Assembly (NCBI GenBank): GCA_964466465.1
Contig: CAYXNJ010000001.1
Coordinates: 62,001-126,000, forward strand
Length of the DNA: 64,000 bases
From: Sulfurospirillum sp964466465
GTDB lineage: Bacteria > Campylobacterota > Campylobacteria > Campylobacterales > Sulfurospirillaceae
Direction of reading: 5' to 3'
In this document: positions 34,593 through 42,736 of the stretch, piece after piece
How the letters are laid out: each line of letters opens with the position of its first letter
Position numbering within the stretch: position 1 is the stretch's first letter
The notes under the pieces: model-generated
What the model saw: only the letters and a program-made list of their open reading frames with translations
Told to the model about the DNA's origin: nothing
The model's database searches: none
Program-made: the position numbers and the translations under genes

Positions 34593-35309
34593 ATGAAAAA
34601 AACACTACTTTTTTTACTGACAGCAATGGCTCTTTTTGGAGCGGAAAATATCTTAGAGCAGGTCGATAAGAAGCTAAGCCCTAGTTCTGCAGATAGTTAT
34701 AAAAAACTGATTAACATTGAGCCTGATGGGAGTAAAAAAGAGTTTTTGCTCTATCAAATTAAAAAAGACAAAGATAAAATTGTCTCTTTATTTTTGCAAC
34801 CAGATAGTGAAAAAGGCAGAAGTACACTAAGACTCGATGAAAATATGTGGCTCTATTTGCCTGAGGTAGGTAAGCCGATTCGCATCACTTCGATGCAAAG
34901 TGTTGTAGGTGGGGTGTTTAATAACAGTGATATTATGCAGCTTGATTTTTCAGCGGAATATGACATCAAAAGTGAAAAAGATGAAGGCGCCGTTCTTGTT
35001 TTAGATCTTAAAGCAAAAAATGAGACGGTTGCTTACGATAAGCTGTTGATGGAAGTGGATAAAAAAACGGTTACACCCACAAAAATCGCTTGTTATACGT
35101 CAACAGGAATGCTCATAAAAACGCTTTATTATAAAGATATTAAGGACTTTGGTGGTGGCATTGTAAGACCTGCTGTCATCGAGACGGATTCACCACTCTA
35201 TAAAGGCTACAGATCGATTATGGTGTATGGAAAGATTACAGAACGTAAAGTTTCTGATGAACTCTTTACCATTGAAAATATCGGTAAAGTCCATGAGTTT
35301 AGAAAATAG
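34593..35309 (+). CDS. LolA-like outer membrane lipoprotein-sorting protein
   Basis: A 238-residue protein with a short signal peptide (KKTLLFLLTAMALFGAE) and a beta-rich domain with the pattern of the LolA_like/outer-membrane-lipoprotein-sorting family: ENMWLYLPEVGKPIRI, a GGVFNNSDIMQLDF turn, then alternating strands to KLLMEVDKKTVTPTKI. Such proteins form an open hydrophobic barrel that ferries acylated cargo across the periplasm. It is not the housekeeping LolA by length or position, and is probably dedicated to the adjacent ABC permease and outer-membrane protein. The next gene begins directly after its stop. Confidence 0.78.
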   Translation: MKKTLLFLLTAMALFGAENILEQVDKKLSPSSADSYKKLINIEPDGSKKEFLLYQIKKDKDKIVSLFLQPDSEKGRSTLRLDENMWLYLPEVGKPIRITSMQSVVGGVFNNSDIMQLDFSAEYDIKSEKDEGAVLVLDLKAKNETVAYDKLLMEVDKKTVTPTKIACYTSTGMLIKTLYYKDIKDFGGGIVRPAVIETDSPLYKGYRSIMVYGKITERKVSDELFTIENIGKVHEFRK

Positions 35310-36416
35310 ATGAAAGCATTACCTCTCATCCTCTGTGTAGCCATTTTAAGCCATGCAGGGGATTATGATTTTGATCTTGATGCCATCGAGGTCAAACCCT
35401 ATACATTGAGCGGTTATCTCAAAGGAGAAAATAAACTTCAAGGACTCAATGAAGATTCTCCTCTGTTTCATACCAAAAACAAAGATAGCATGAAGACATA
35501 TGCGAGCGAAGGCGATGTCAAGTTTGCCTATTTTCAAGACGCGTTCAAGTTAGATTCTGAGGTGATGGTCAATTATAATGACATAGATGGGGCGTACAGT
35601 GATAAATATACCATTGCTCAGCTATTTATGCAGTATAAATTCGATCAAAATAACCTGATTGAAGTGGGTAAAAAAGCGCCTAACTGGGGGAAAGGTTATT
35701 TTGTCAATCCGATAGCATTCTTTGATCGAAAAAAAGATCCGAATGACCCTGATGCTTCACGCGAGGGTTATGTTATGGCAAATTATCGTTATAACAAAAG
35801 TTATGATGGAAATATTCGCAATGTCTCTTTTGATCTCATAGTGATGAAAAGTAATGAGCATATAAATGATGAGTTTAGCCAAGAAGAACAAAATCATATA
35901 GGCATGAAAGCGTATTTTTTGGCGTATGATACGGATATTGATCTTATCTATTATCGCAGAAGCGAACAGAGCGATAAAATAGGGCTTGATTTTTCTAAAA
36001 ATATTCAAACGAACATTGAAGTACATGGAGAGTTTGCCAAAACACTTGGTGAGGTTGACTATGCCTATTTGGTCGGTATAAAGTATCTCACGGCGTTTGA
36101 TCTTACCATTACAACCGAGTATTTTTACCAAAAAAATCAAAGCAGTAAATCAGAGCCATTTTATGATCATCAGTATTTTATGAATAAGTTTTCACAAAAA
36201 GAGCCCTTTAATTGGCTATATGGAGCTATTTACTATAAGAATATTTACAATCTTGAAGATAAATCAATGCAAAACTCATTAGGTGCAACGTACAGCTTTA
36301 AGAACAATATGCTTTTGGATATTTCTTACAATATTAACGATGGGCAAAGAGGATCAGAATACGGCTCAAAGTTGGTTCAAGATACATTATGGACAAAGCT
36401 TTATTGGTATTTTTAA
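35310..36416 (+). CDS. putative outer membrane beta-barrel protein
   Basis: I do not recognise the family. The 368-residue product has a signal peptide (LPLILCVAILSHAG), then repeated 9-11-residue amphipathic strands rich in Tyr and Phe (for example FAYFQDAFKLDSEVMVNY), and ends in LYWYF, a terminal aromatic as expected for BAM-assembled barrels. PNWGKGYFVNPIAFFDRKK is a distinctive loop. It starts immediately after the LolA-like gene, so it is part of the same transport set, possibly as its outer-membrane acceptor or pore. Confidence 0.7.
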   Translation: MKALPLILCVAILSHAGDYDFDLDAIEVKPYTLSGYLKGENKLQGLNEDSPLFHTKNKDSMKTYASEGDVKFAYFQDAFKLDSEVMVNYNDIDGAYSDKYTIAQLFMQYKFDQNNLIEVGKKAPNWGKGYFVNPIAFFDRKKDPNDPDASREGYVMANYRYNKSYDGNIRNVSFDLIVMKSNEHINDEFSQEEQNHIGMKAYFLAYDTDIDLIYYRRSEQSDKIGLDFSKNIQTNIEVHGEFAKTLGEVDYAYLVGIKYLTAFDLTITTEYFYQKNQSSKSEPFYDHQYFMNKFSQKEPFNWLYGAIYYKNIYNLEDKSMQNSLGATYSFKNNMLLDISYNINDGQRGSEYGSKLVQDTLWTKLYWYF

Positions 36417-36431
36417 AAACAAGACATTTAA

Positions 36432-36453
36432 TATATCAATATATCTTGATATA
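36432..36453. promoter_or_regulatory. ArsR-family operator upstream of arsC
   Basis: An 8-bp inverted repeat TATATCAA (36432-36439) / TTGATATA (36446-36453) with a 6-nt centre contains ATCAA-N6-TTGAT, the core described for arsenic-responsive ArsR repressors. A TATGCT -10-like sequence follows at 36464-36469, so bound repressor would cover the -35 region. Confidence 0.65.
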
Positions 36454-36500
36454 AAGATAATTTTATGCTACCATTTCACCATTGGAGAGAAGGGTAAAAC

Positions 36501-36899
36501 ATGAAAAAAGTACTGATTTTATGCACAGGAAACAGCTGTCGAAGCATCATTGCAGAAGCGCTTGTAAATGTAAAATTTGAAGGCATCACGGCTTACAGTG
36601 CAGGTGTATGTGCGAGTGGTAAAGTCAATGCGTATGCAAAAAAAGTCTTAGAAGAAGAGGGTATCTGGAACGAAAGTTACCACTCCAAGACACTGGATGA
36701 GGTAATTGACATGGATTTTGATTTGGTGGTAACTGTGTGTGACCATGCCCATGAAACCTGTCCGATGTTTCCACGTCCTGTAAAAAAAATTCATGTTGGC
36801 TTCTCTGACCCTGATGGTAAAGATTATGGGGCATTTATTCTTACCTATCAAGCGATTGAAGCCGAATTATTACCGATCATCAAAGAAAAACTCTCATGA
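36501..36899 (+). CDS. arsC: thioredoxin-coupled arsenate reductase (low-Mr phosphatase fold)
   Basis: Reduces arsenate to arsenite. The 132-residue protein has the phosphatase loop LCTGNSCRS with nucleophile Cys8 and Arg14, and the redox pair Cys80/Cys87 in TVCDHAHETCP. The spacing equals that of the thioredoxin-type ArsC (Cys10, Cys82, Cys89 of the staphylococcal enzyme), distinguishing it from ordinary tyrosine phosphatases. DPDGKDYGAF near the C-terminus supplies the general acid. It opens a resistance-type operon behind an ArsR-like operator and overlaps the next gene as ATGA. Confidence 0.9.
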   Translation: MKKVLILCTGNSCRSIIAEALVNVKFEGITAYSAGVCASGKVNAYAKKVLEEEGIWNESYHSKTLDEVIDMDFDLVVTVCDHAHETCPMFPRPVKKIHVGFSDPDGKDYGAFILTYQAIEAELLPIIKEKLS

Positions 36900-37107
36900 A
36901 TTTGGGGCAGATGCTCATTGAAATGACTTCACAGTTTGGGGCGTATCTGCTTGCTGCTTTTGCGACATTTACCGTGGTGGCATATGCCCTTGGATGGATT
37001 CAATGGTTAGATAAAGAGAAGGTTGCACGTAACTTTTGGGTGCGGTTACTTATGAGCAACTCATCGCCAAGCTTAAAGCGCAAAACGTTCTAAAGGATAC
37101 AAAATGA
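36896..37107 (+). pseudogene. small single-span membrane protein gene with an apparent -1 frameshift
   Basis: The frame opens at 36896 on the arsC stop (ATGA). It encodes about 48 residues with one membrane helix (FGAYLLAAFATFTVVAYAL) and then WIQWLDKEKVARNF. After TTTT at 37034-37037 the frame reads into unconvincing sequence and stops at 37093. One extra T there would continue as NFLGAVTYEQLIAKLKAQ, end at TGA 37105-37107, give 70 residues and restore an ATGA overlap with the next gene. So either the base was lost in the genome, varies, or is a sequence error. The protein resembles CcmD-sized membrane peptides; function unknown. Confidence 0.75.
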
Positions 37108-37637
37108 CAAACGATTCCACAAAATGCTGTAGCAGTGATCACACATGTTGTAGCGTAAATCGTGAAAAAAAGCATATTACGATAGATTTTCTCTATCTTG
37201 ATCTTAGTGTTTGCAAAAGATGTCAAGGTGCCCAAAACAATCTTGACCTTGCTATCGATGAAGTAGTCAATGTTTTAGATGCTGCTGGCTATGAAATCAT
37301 CGTCAATAAAATCAATATTAACACCAAGCAATTAGCAATTAAACATGAATTTCTAAGCTCGCCAACCATTCGTGTCAATGGCAATGATATAGCAATGAAT
37401 GTTCACGAATCTACATGTCAGGATTGCGGTGATCTTTGTGGCGATAGTGTTGATTGCAGAGTATGGCATTATGAGGGTACGGACTATAATGAACCCCCTA
37501 AAGCCATGATTATCAATGCTATTTTAAAAGAGATTTATACAGAACATAAAGAGTTACAAAAACCTAAAATAGACTATGAATTACCTTCTAACTTAGAAAC
37601 GTTTTTTGACGGATTGGAAAAACAAACAAAAGAGTAA
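37104..37637 (+). CDS. DUF2703 family cysteine-rich protein
   Basis: A 177-residue soluble protein with CCSSDHTCC at the N-terminus, a thioredoxin-like redox pair in DLSVCKRCQGAQ, a cis-Pro-like SSPTIRVNG, and ESTCQDCGDLCGD. The arrangement matches DUF2703, which has a thioredoxin-like fold and often accompanies arsenic or metal genes. It may bind or reduce a metalloid; this is inferred. It should be coupled to the frameshifted membrane-protein gene upstream and precedes an ArsP-type permease. Confidence 0.8.
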   Translation: MTNDSTKCCSSDHTCCSVNREKKHITIDFLYLDLSVCKRCQGAQNNLDLAIDEVVNVLDAAGYEIIVNKININTKQLAIKHEFLSSPTIRVNGNDIAMNVHESTCQDCGDLCGDSVDCRVWHYEGTDYNEPPKAMIINAILKEIYTEHKELQKPKIDYELPSNLETFFDGLEKQTKE

Positions 37638-37736
37638 AGTCGATCATGCTACTAGTGAGCAAGAGGGTCTCAAAATTGTTTGAAACTCCATAAAAGCCGT
37701 TTGAGAGTGCTGATTTTTACAATAAAGGATACTGTC

Positions 37737-38696
37737 ATGTTTGATCTGTGGGAAAAAGCTGTTGATATTTTGGTGTACGGATATTTTGGGATGGAAAAAT
37801 CCTCTGCGATGGGGAGTGCATTACACTTTTTCATTTTTGATACGGTGAAAATTTATATTCTTTTAATCAGCATCATTTTCCTTATCTCGTTTTTACGTAC
37901 TTACTTCAATACCGAAAAAATCAGAGCCTATTTACAGCGAAGAAGCACGTTTATGGGAAATATACTTGCTGCACTCTTTGGCATCATAACCCCTTTTTGT
38001 TCTTGCTCCGCTATACCCCTATTTTTGGGCTTTATGCAAGCACGCATTCCTATGGGCATTACGTTTAGTTTTCTTATCTCTTCTCCTATGAATAATGAAG
38101 TGGCAATTGCTCTTTTGTTTGGGCTGTTTGGTTGGAAGATCACAGCACTTTACATCGGTTTTGGCTTATTGGTTGCTATTGTAGGTGGCTATGTCATTGG
38201 GAAATTAAAGTTAGAGCGCTATGTGCTCATTCCTGTAACCCCAATGGAGGGCGAGCTAGAAGAGGTGCAGATAAGCCTTTCATTTACAAAACGACTTATG
38301 GAAGCGTGGCAAAATACCGCTGAGATTTTTAGTAAAATTTATCTGTATGTGCTACTAGGCGTTGGGGTTGGTGCATGGATACATGGTTACATTCCTACCG
38401 AAATGATAGTGGCTTATACGGGAGAGAATAGATGGTACAGCGTGCCTTTGGCTGTTTTGATGGGTGTGCCGATGTATGCGAGTGCTGCTAGTGTTATGCC
38501 TCTCATTGAGGTTTTAACTTCCAAAGGAATGTTGCTTGGAACAGCGCTTAGTTTGATGATGGCAATCACCGCATTGAGTCTGCCTGAGGCACTCATCTTA
38601 AAGCGTATTTTACATATCAAACTCATTGCCATCTTTTTTGGTATTGTCGCTTTAGGCATTATGGGTGTTGGGTATCTGTTTAACGCACTTTTATAG
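37737..38696 (+). CDS. arsP: ArsP-type permease
   Basis: The ATG at 37737 has AAAGGA 8 nt upstream and gives a 319-residue protein; an open frame 19 codons longer has no ribosome-binding site. About eight membrane helices are present, with the family motif TPFCSCSAIP (Cys88, Cys90) and SSPMNNEVAIAL in the first half, and GVPMYASAASVMPLIE in the second. ArsP effluxes trivalent organoarsenicals in Campylobacter, and the paired cysteines are thought to bind them. Because the PF03773 family is broad, the exact substrate is inferred from the neighbouring arsC. Confidence 0.82.
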   Translation: MFDLWEKAVDILVYGYFGMEKSSAMGSALHFFIFDTVKIYILLISIIFLISFLRTYFNTEKIRAYLQRRSTFMGNILAALFGIITPFCSCSAIPLFLGFMQARIPMGITFSFLISSPMNNEVAIALLFGLFGWKITALYIGFGLLVAIVGGYVIGKLKLERYVLIPVTPMEGELEEVQISLSFTKRLMEAWQNTAEIFSKIYLYVLLGVGVGAWIHGYIPTEMIVAYTGENRWYSVPLAVLMGVPMYASAASVMPLIEVLTSKGMLLGTALSLMMAITALSLPEALILKRILHIKLIAIFFGIVALGIMGVGYLFNALL

Positions 38697-38705
38697 GAGA
38701 AAATC

Positions 38706-39167
38706 GTGAAAAAAGTAATTTTAATGGCGCTGGCACTGACAACTTTGATGAGTGCAGCAGAGCTTAAAAAAGTGAGTTTCGATGAGTACCTTTCAAAATT
38801 TGATTATAAAGAACGCGAAAATATGAAAATCAAAACACCCGATATGTTAGCCCTTGTTGAAGAGGGGAAAGCGATTTTGGTGGATGTTCGCTTTGCGGAA
38901 GAGTTTGAGGTATGGCATATGAATTTTGCTAAAAATATTCCTTTAAATGAACTGCCAAAACGCCTGCATGAATTGCCAAAAGATAAGCTCATCATCACGG
39001 CGTGCCCACACAATGACAGGTCAAACCTTGCCAGACTTTTTCTGGTGCAAAATGGCTATAACGCAAAATACCTTAATGATGGGCTTTTAAAAACAGCAGA
39101 TTTTTTACGCGGTGAAAATGCTAAAGAGTTTTTAGAAGAGTACAAAGTAAACAAGGAGAAAAAATGA
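38706..39167 (+). CDS. exported rhodanese-like protein
   Basis: A 153-residue protein with a signal peptide (KVILMALALTTLMSAAE) and one rhodanese domain: ILVDVRFAEEFEVWHM, the active-site loop ITACPHNDRS with Cys100, and FLVQNGYNAKYLNDGL. It could transfer sulfur or bind a metalloid in the periplasm. AGGAG precedes the GTG-proximal ATG, and it overlaps the following thioredoxin-like gene by 4 nt. Its place after arsP suggests a role in redox handling for this cluster. Confidence 0.8.
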   Translation: MKKVILMALALTTLMSAAELKKVSFDEYLSKFDYKERENMKIKTPDMLALVEEGKAILVDVRFAEEFEVWHMNFAKNIPLNELPKRLHELPKDKLIITACPHNDRSNLARLFLVQNGYNAKYLNDGLLKTADFLRGENAKEFLEEYKVNKEKK

Positions 39168-39394
39168 AAATCGAAGTCTTAGGAACAGGATGCTCAAAAT
39201 GCCAAGCATTAACGGAAGCGACTAAAAAAGCGATAGCTCAAAAAGGCATTTTTGCCCAGATTGAAAAAGTCGAAGATATTATGAAAATTATGGAGTATGG
39301 TGTAACATCAACGCCAGCATTGGTACTGAATGGTAAAGTCGTGAGCAGCGGCAAGCTTTTAAGCGTTGATGAAATAGCCACACTATTATCATAG
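39164..39394 (+). CDS. small thioredoxin-like protein (TM0996/MTH895 type)
   Basis: The 76-residue protein has IEVLGTGCSKC with the Cys10-x-x-Cys13 redox pair, KVEDIMKIMEYGVTSTPAL with the cis-proline, and an ending EIATLLS. This is the minimal thioredoxin_3 fold found beside arsP-like permeases in other genomes. It may regenerate ArsC or the cysteine-rich DUF2703 protein; that link is inferred from position. Confidence 0.85.
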   Translation: MKIEVLGTGCSKCQALTEATKKAIAQKGIFAQIEKVEDIMKIMEYGVTSTPALVLNGKVVSSGKLLSVDEIATLLS

Positions 39395-39408
39395 CGCGTG
39401 AGATTTTG

Positions 39409-39417
39409 TGTTATAAT
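39409..39417 (+). promoter_or_regulatory. extended -10 promoter of the diguanylate cyclase gene
   Basis: TGTTATAAT (39409-39417) is a perfect extended -10 element 21 nt before the ATG at 39439. No good -35 is visible, which is normal for extended -10 promoters. Confidence 0.5.
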
Positions 39418-39438
39418 CGCCGCTTATAAGGAGAAGCG

Positions 39439-40872
39439 ATGCGATTAAAAACAAAAGTTGTACTCATTATAGCAAGCTTGCTTTTAGGTGTTTCTATTAC
39501 AGGTTCCATCATCAATTATATGAAAAATGTACGCGATACTCAAGCGCAACTGCAAAATACCTCTTTGCCACTTTCAGTAGATAACATTTATACTGAAATT
39601 CAACAGCGTATGATTGAGCCTCTTTTAGTCTCCTCGTTGATGTCGCATGATACGTTTTTGCGTGACTGGATCATCGAGGGCGAAGTTGACATGAATGGCA
39701 TTATGCGTTATCTTACAGAAATTCAACAAAAATACGACATCTTTACCACTTTTTTGGTTTCAGATGTGACAAAAAATTATTATCATCCTCGTGGATTGAT
39801 TGATGTCATCAATAAAGACAACAGTGCGGATGCGTGGTATTTTCGTTTTAAAGAACAGAGCGAGCCGTATGAAATCAACCTAGATCACAATGCTAATTTA
39901 GGCGATTTTTTGGTGATGTTCATTAACTACAAGGTAATGAACTATAAAAAAGAGATGATTGGTGCAACGGGTGTGGGTGTCAGGCTTGTGAACATTGAAG
40001 AGATGCTCAACTCCTTTAAAACAAAGTACAAATACGATGTCTATTTTGTCGATCATAAAGGTGAGTTGACCCTCTTTTCCAAAGGATTGAATAAGCGTGG
40101 GAATATTGAGAATATTGAAGGGCTAAATAAGATAAAAGAAGCGATTTTTACCAATAAACAGACGCAGTTTGAGTATAAAGACAAAGACGGCGAATATCTG
40201 CTCAATACCAAGTATATTGAAAAACTCAAACTCCATCTTTTTGTCGAGATCAATAAAAAAGAGTACCTTGATGAGCTTAAAAAGACGTTTTATAGCAATT
40301 TGTTTGCCTCGATTTTCGTGACCGTTTTGGTGACATTGATCATCCTTTATACGATCAATATTTACCAAAAACAGCTTGTTCAACTGGCAAGTGAAGACGC
40401 GCTTACTGGGCTTGCCAATCGTAGAAAATTTAACGAACACTTTGAAAAACTCTATAAGCTCTACAAAAAAGGCGTCAATAGACTTACGCTTCTACTCATT
40501 GACATTGATGACTTCAAAGAAGTCAATGACACCTTTGGGCATCTCATCGGCGATGAGGCACTTATAAGAGTCGCAGAGATTTTAAGGATAGAGCTTAGAG
40601 CGTCCGATATGATTGCACGTTGGGGTGGTGAAGAGTTCGCACTCTTACTGGTTGATGTAGCTCCTCAAAAAGCGATGGAGATCGCACAAAAGATTTGTCA
40701 TGTCATTAAAGAAGATAAGGTACTGATGGAATTGTTGCAAAAACCGCTTACTGTAAGTATAGGTTTAGGAGAGCTTAGTAGTTTGGAGAGTCAGGATGGT
40801 TTGGTGTATAAAGTCGATAATGCGCTCTATGAAGCGAAAAAAGCGGGGAAAGATCAAGTCGTTGTTGCATAA
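39439..40872 (+). CDS. membrane diguanylate cyclase with periplasmic sensor domain
   Basis: The 477-residue protein has an N-terminal membrane helix (about 7-27), a periplasmic dCACHE-like domain, a second helix (about 290-312), and a C-terminal GGDEF domain (LASEDALTGLANRRKF ... ARWGGEEFALLLVD). The active site is the intact GGEEF variant. RASD five residues upstream is the RxxD inhibitory site, so product feedback is expected. It makes cyclic di-GMP in response to an extracytoplasmic ligand; the ligand is unknown. AAGGAGA precedes the ATG. Confidence 0.92.
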   Translation: MRLKTKVVLIIASLLLGVSITGSIINYMKNVRDTQAQLQNTSLPLSVDNIYTEIQQRMIEPLLVSSLMSHDTFLRDWIIEGEVDMNGIMRYLTEIQQKYDIFTTFLVSDVTKNYYHPRGLIDVINKDNSADAWYFRFKEQSEPYEINLDHNANLGDFLVMFINYKVMNYKKEMIGATGVGVRLVNIEEMLNSFKTKYKYDVYFVDHKGELTLFSKGLNKRGNIENIEGLNKIKEAIFTNKQTQFEYKDKDGEYLLNTKYIEKLKLHLFVEINKKEYLDELKKTFYSNLFASIFVTVLVTLIILYTINIYQKQLVQLASEDALTGLANRRKFNEHFEKLYKLYKKGVNRLTLLLIDIDDFKEVNDTFGHLIGDEALIRVAEILRIELRASDMIARWGGEEFALLLVDVAPQKAMEIAQKICHVIKEDKVLMELLQKPLTVSIGLGELSSLESQDGLVYKVDNALYEAKKAGKDQVVVA

Positions 40873-40881
40873 GGAATAAAG

Positions 40882-41325
40882 ATGAATGAACCAATAGAAC
40901 AAAAAGCATTAGCGTATTTTTCTACTGGATATGTCTGTAGCGAAGCGGTTTTAAAAGCTATCGCTGAAAAGCATGGAATTGATTCACCCCTCATTCCTGC
41001 GATTGCTTCAGGATTTGGCAGCGGAATGGCTAGAACAGAACATGGCTTGTGTGGTGCATTAAGTGGTGGTATTATGGCGCTTTCTTTGCTTCAAGGACGC
41101 AAAAATGCAAACGAGTCAAAGGATGTACTCTATCAAAATGTTCAGACGTTTCAAGAGCACTTTGAAAAGGCATTTGGGGCGTGTGAATGCGCATCTTTGT
41201 TAGGGTTTGTTCTTAGTTCACCTGATGCAGGCATTCAGTTTAAAGAAGGAAATTGTAAAGCGTGTAAATGCGATCTTTACGTTGCCTTTGCTGCAAAAGA
41301 GGTTGAACTTCTTTTAGGGAACTAA
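40882..41325 (+). CDS. C_GCAxxG_C_C family redox protein
   Basis: A 147-residue protein with the motif order of the C_GCAxxG_C_C family: CSEAVLKAIAEKHG, GFGSGMARTEHGLCGALSGG, FGACECASLLG, and NCKACKCDLYVAFAAKEVE. The conserved cysteines suggest a metal or redox cofactor; members are frequent in anaerobes and no reaction is firmly assigned. It starts 9 nt after the diguanylate cyclase and overlaps the 3' end of a convergent histidine kinase gene by 12 nt. Confidence 0.85.
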   Translation: MNEPIEQKALAYFSTGYVCSEAVLKAIAEKHGIDSPLIPAIASGFGSGMARTEHGLCGALSGGIMALSLLQGRKNANESKDVLYQNVQTFQEHFEKAFGACECASLLGFVLSSPDAGIQFKEGNCKACKCDLYVAFAAKEVELLLGN

Positions 41326-42735
41326 AGGAAGCATAACTTCGATTTCAAGTCCTTTTGGTTTTTTGTTTTTAACATGAATCATGCCATCGTGGACATCAAC
41401 GATTTGCTGAACGATGGAGAGTCCAAGTCCAAAGCCTTTGATTCTCTTTGAGCGTGAGTCATCCACACGGTAAAAGCGCTCAAAGATGAGGGTAAGTTTT
41501 TCTTCATCAATTCCATTGCCTTCATCCTCGATGTGAAAACACGCCATACGATTGGACGTTGTCAGTGAAAGAGAGACGGTGGTATGGTTTGGACTGTATT
41601 TAATCGCGTTTTCGATGAGATTAGAAAACACGGTTTTAAGTAAAATTTCATCGCCTTTTACTACAAGGGATTCTAGCATTCCAATTTCAAATATAATATT
41701 TTTTTGAGACCCAATGACAATAAGATCTTCAATGGCTTTAAGCAGTACATCGTCTAAATTTTGCGGGGTAAATTTATTTTTAAGTGACTCTTTTTCAAGG
41801 TAGGTGAGCATCAAAAGGTTTTTAACAATGCTTTGCAGTGTATCGACTTCTTCAAGGGTAGAGCGTAAAATTTTTTGGTACTCTTCTTGACTTCGAGGCT
41901 CCTTAAGAGCAACTTCGATTTCCCCTTTCATCGCAGTGAGTGGTGTTTTGAGTTCATGCGAAACATCAGAAGAAAAACGCTTGATTTGTTTAAGAGATTT
42001 GACCATCTTAAGATGGGTTTCATCGCTAAAAATCTGTAAAGCTTTGATAGAACAGATAGTAATAACCAAGGCGCAGAGTGCCCTAAAAAACTGCACAGGA
42101 ATACCAAAAGTTTCTAAAAACCATGTGGTATTGATGGTGTTTCCTGGAAAATATTGTGTAGGTGAGACAGCAATACCCGCTAAAAGGGCGTAACAAATAA
42201 ACGCAACGCCTGGTACTTTGAAGTAAATTTTGAGGCGTTCGACATACTCACTTTTTTTGAGAGATTCTCCATAATAATAAAGCCCAATACCCAAAAACAA
42301 AGAACCAAAAAAGCCATAGGTATAGCGAATCGCCGCAATAGCGCCATCTAGGGAAGGTTGTATGATAATCAATCCTAAAAGGCTGGAGAGACTGATGATG
42401 TAAATGACAGGTGCTGCATAGAGTGTATGCAGAACATGAAGCTTGGAGTTTTCATCTTTAAAACTTTCTCGGACAATAAAACGTGAGAATTCAAATAAAA
42501 AAAGATAAGACAGAAGTAGCAAAATAAACTTTATAGGACTTAAGAAAGATTCATAGTTGGGATAGAGGTACATATACAAAAATACCCACTCGACAAAAGC
42601 ATGTAACAGGGCAAATACACCGAGTAACCAGATTTTGCGAGCGAAGAAAATGGCACTCTCTTTGGTTTGTACAAAAAGAACCAAAACACCTAAGATAAAA
42701 AAAGAGAGTCCGTAAACAAAGAGGATAATTTGCAT
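41314..42735 (-). CDS. sensor histidine kinase with multi-helix membrane sensor
   Basis: The first ~235 of 473 residues contain about seven membrane helices with short loops, a 7TM-type input domain. HisKA follows with FSSDVSHELKTPLTAM (His260), then LIENAIKYSPNHT, HIEDEGNGIDEEKL and FGLGLSIVQQ of the HATPase. It should phosphorylate the response regulator encoded immediately upstream in the same operon. The divergent ethylbenzene-dehydrogenase-like and cytochrome genes are likely targets. The signal may be sensed within the membrane; its nature is unknown. Confidence 0.9.
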   Translation of the reverse strand: MQIILFVYGLSFFILGVLVLFVQTKESAIFFARKIWLLGVFALLHAFVEWVFLYMYLYPNYESFLSPIKFILLLLSYLFLFEFSRFIVRESFKDENSKLHVLHTLYAAPVIYIISLSSLLGLIIIQPSLDGAIAAIRYTYGFFGSLFLGIGLYYYGESLKKSEYVERLKIYFKVPGVAFICYALLAGIAVSPTQYFPGNTINTTWFLETFGIPVQFFRALCALVITICSIKALQIFSDETHLKMVKSLKQIKRFSSDVSHELKTPLTAMKGEIEVALKEPRSQEEYQKILRSTLEEVDTLQSIVKNLLMLTYLEKESLKNKFTPQNLDDVLLKAIEDLIVIGSQKNIIFEIGMLESLVVKGDEILLKTVFSNLIENAIKYSPNHTTVSLSLTTSNRMACFHIEDEGNGIDEEKLTLIFERFYRVDDSRSKRIKGFGLGLSIVQQIVDVHDGMIHVKNKKPKGLEIEVMLPLVP

Positions 42736-42736
42736 G

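Noticed and set aside
37034..37093. Present C-terminal end of the small membrane protein (residues after NF)
   Set aside because: The alternative frame gives a protein-like sequence and restores an operon-style overlap, so I treat the current ending as a frameshift product.
37638..37736. Terminator between the DUF2703 and arsP genes
   Set aside because: CTCAAA/TTTGAG-type short matches can pair, but the stem is weak and far apart without a T-run.
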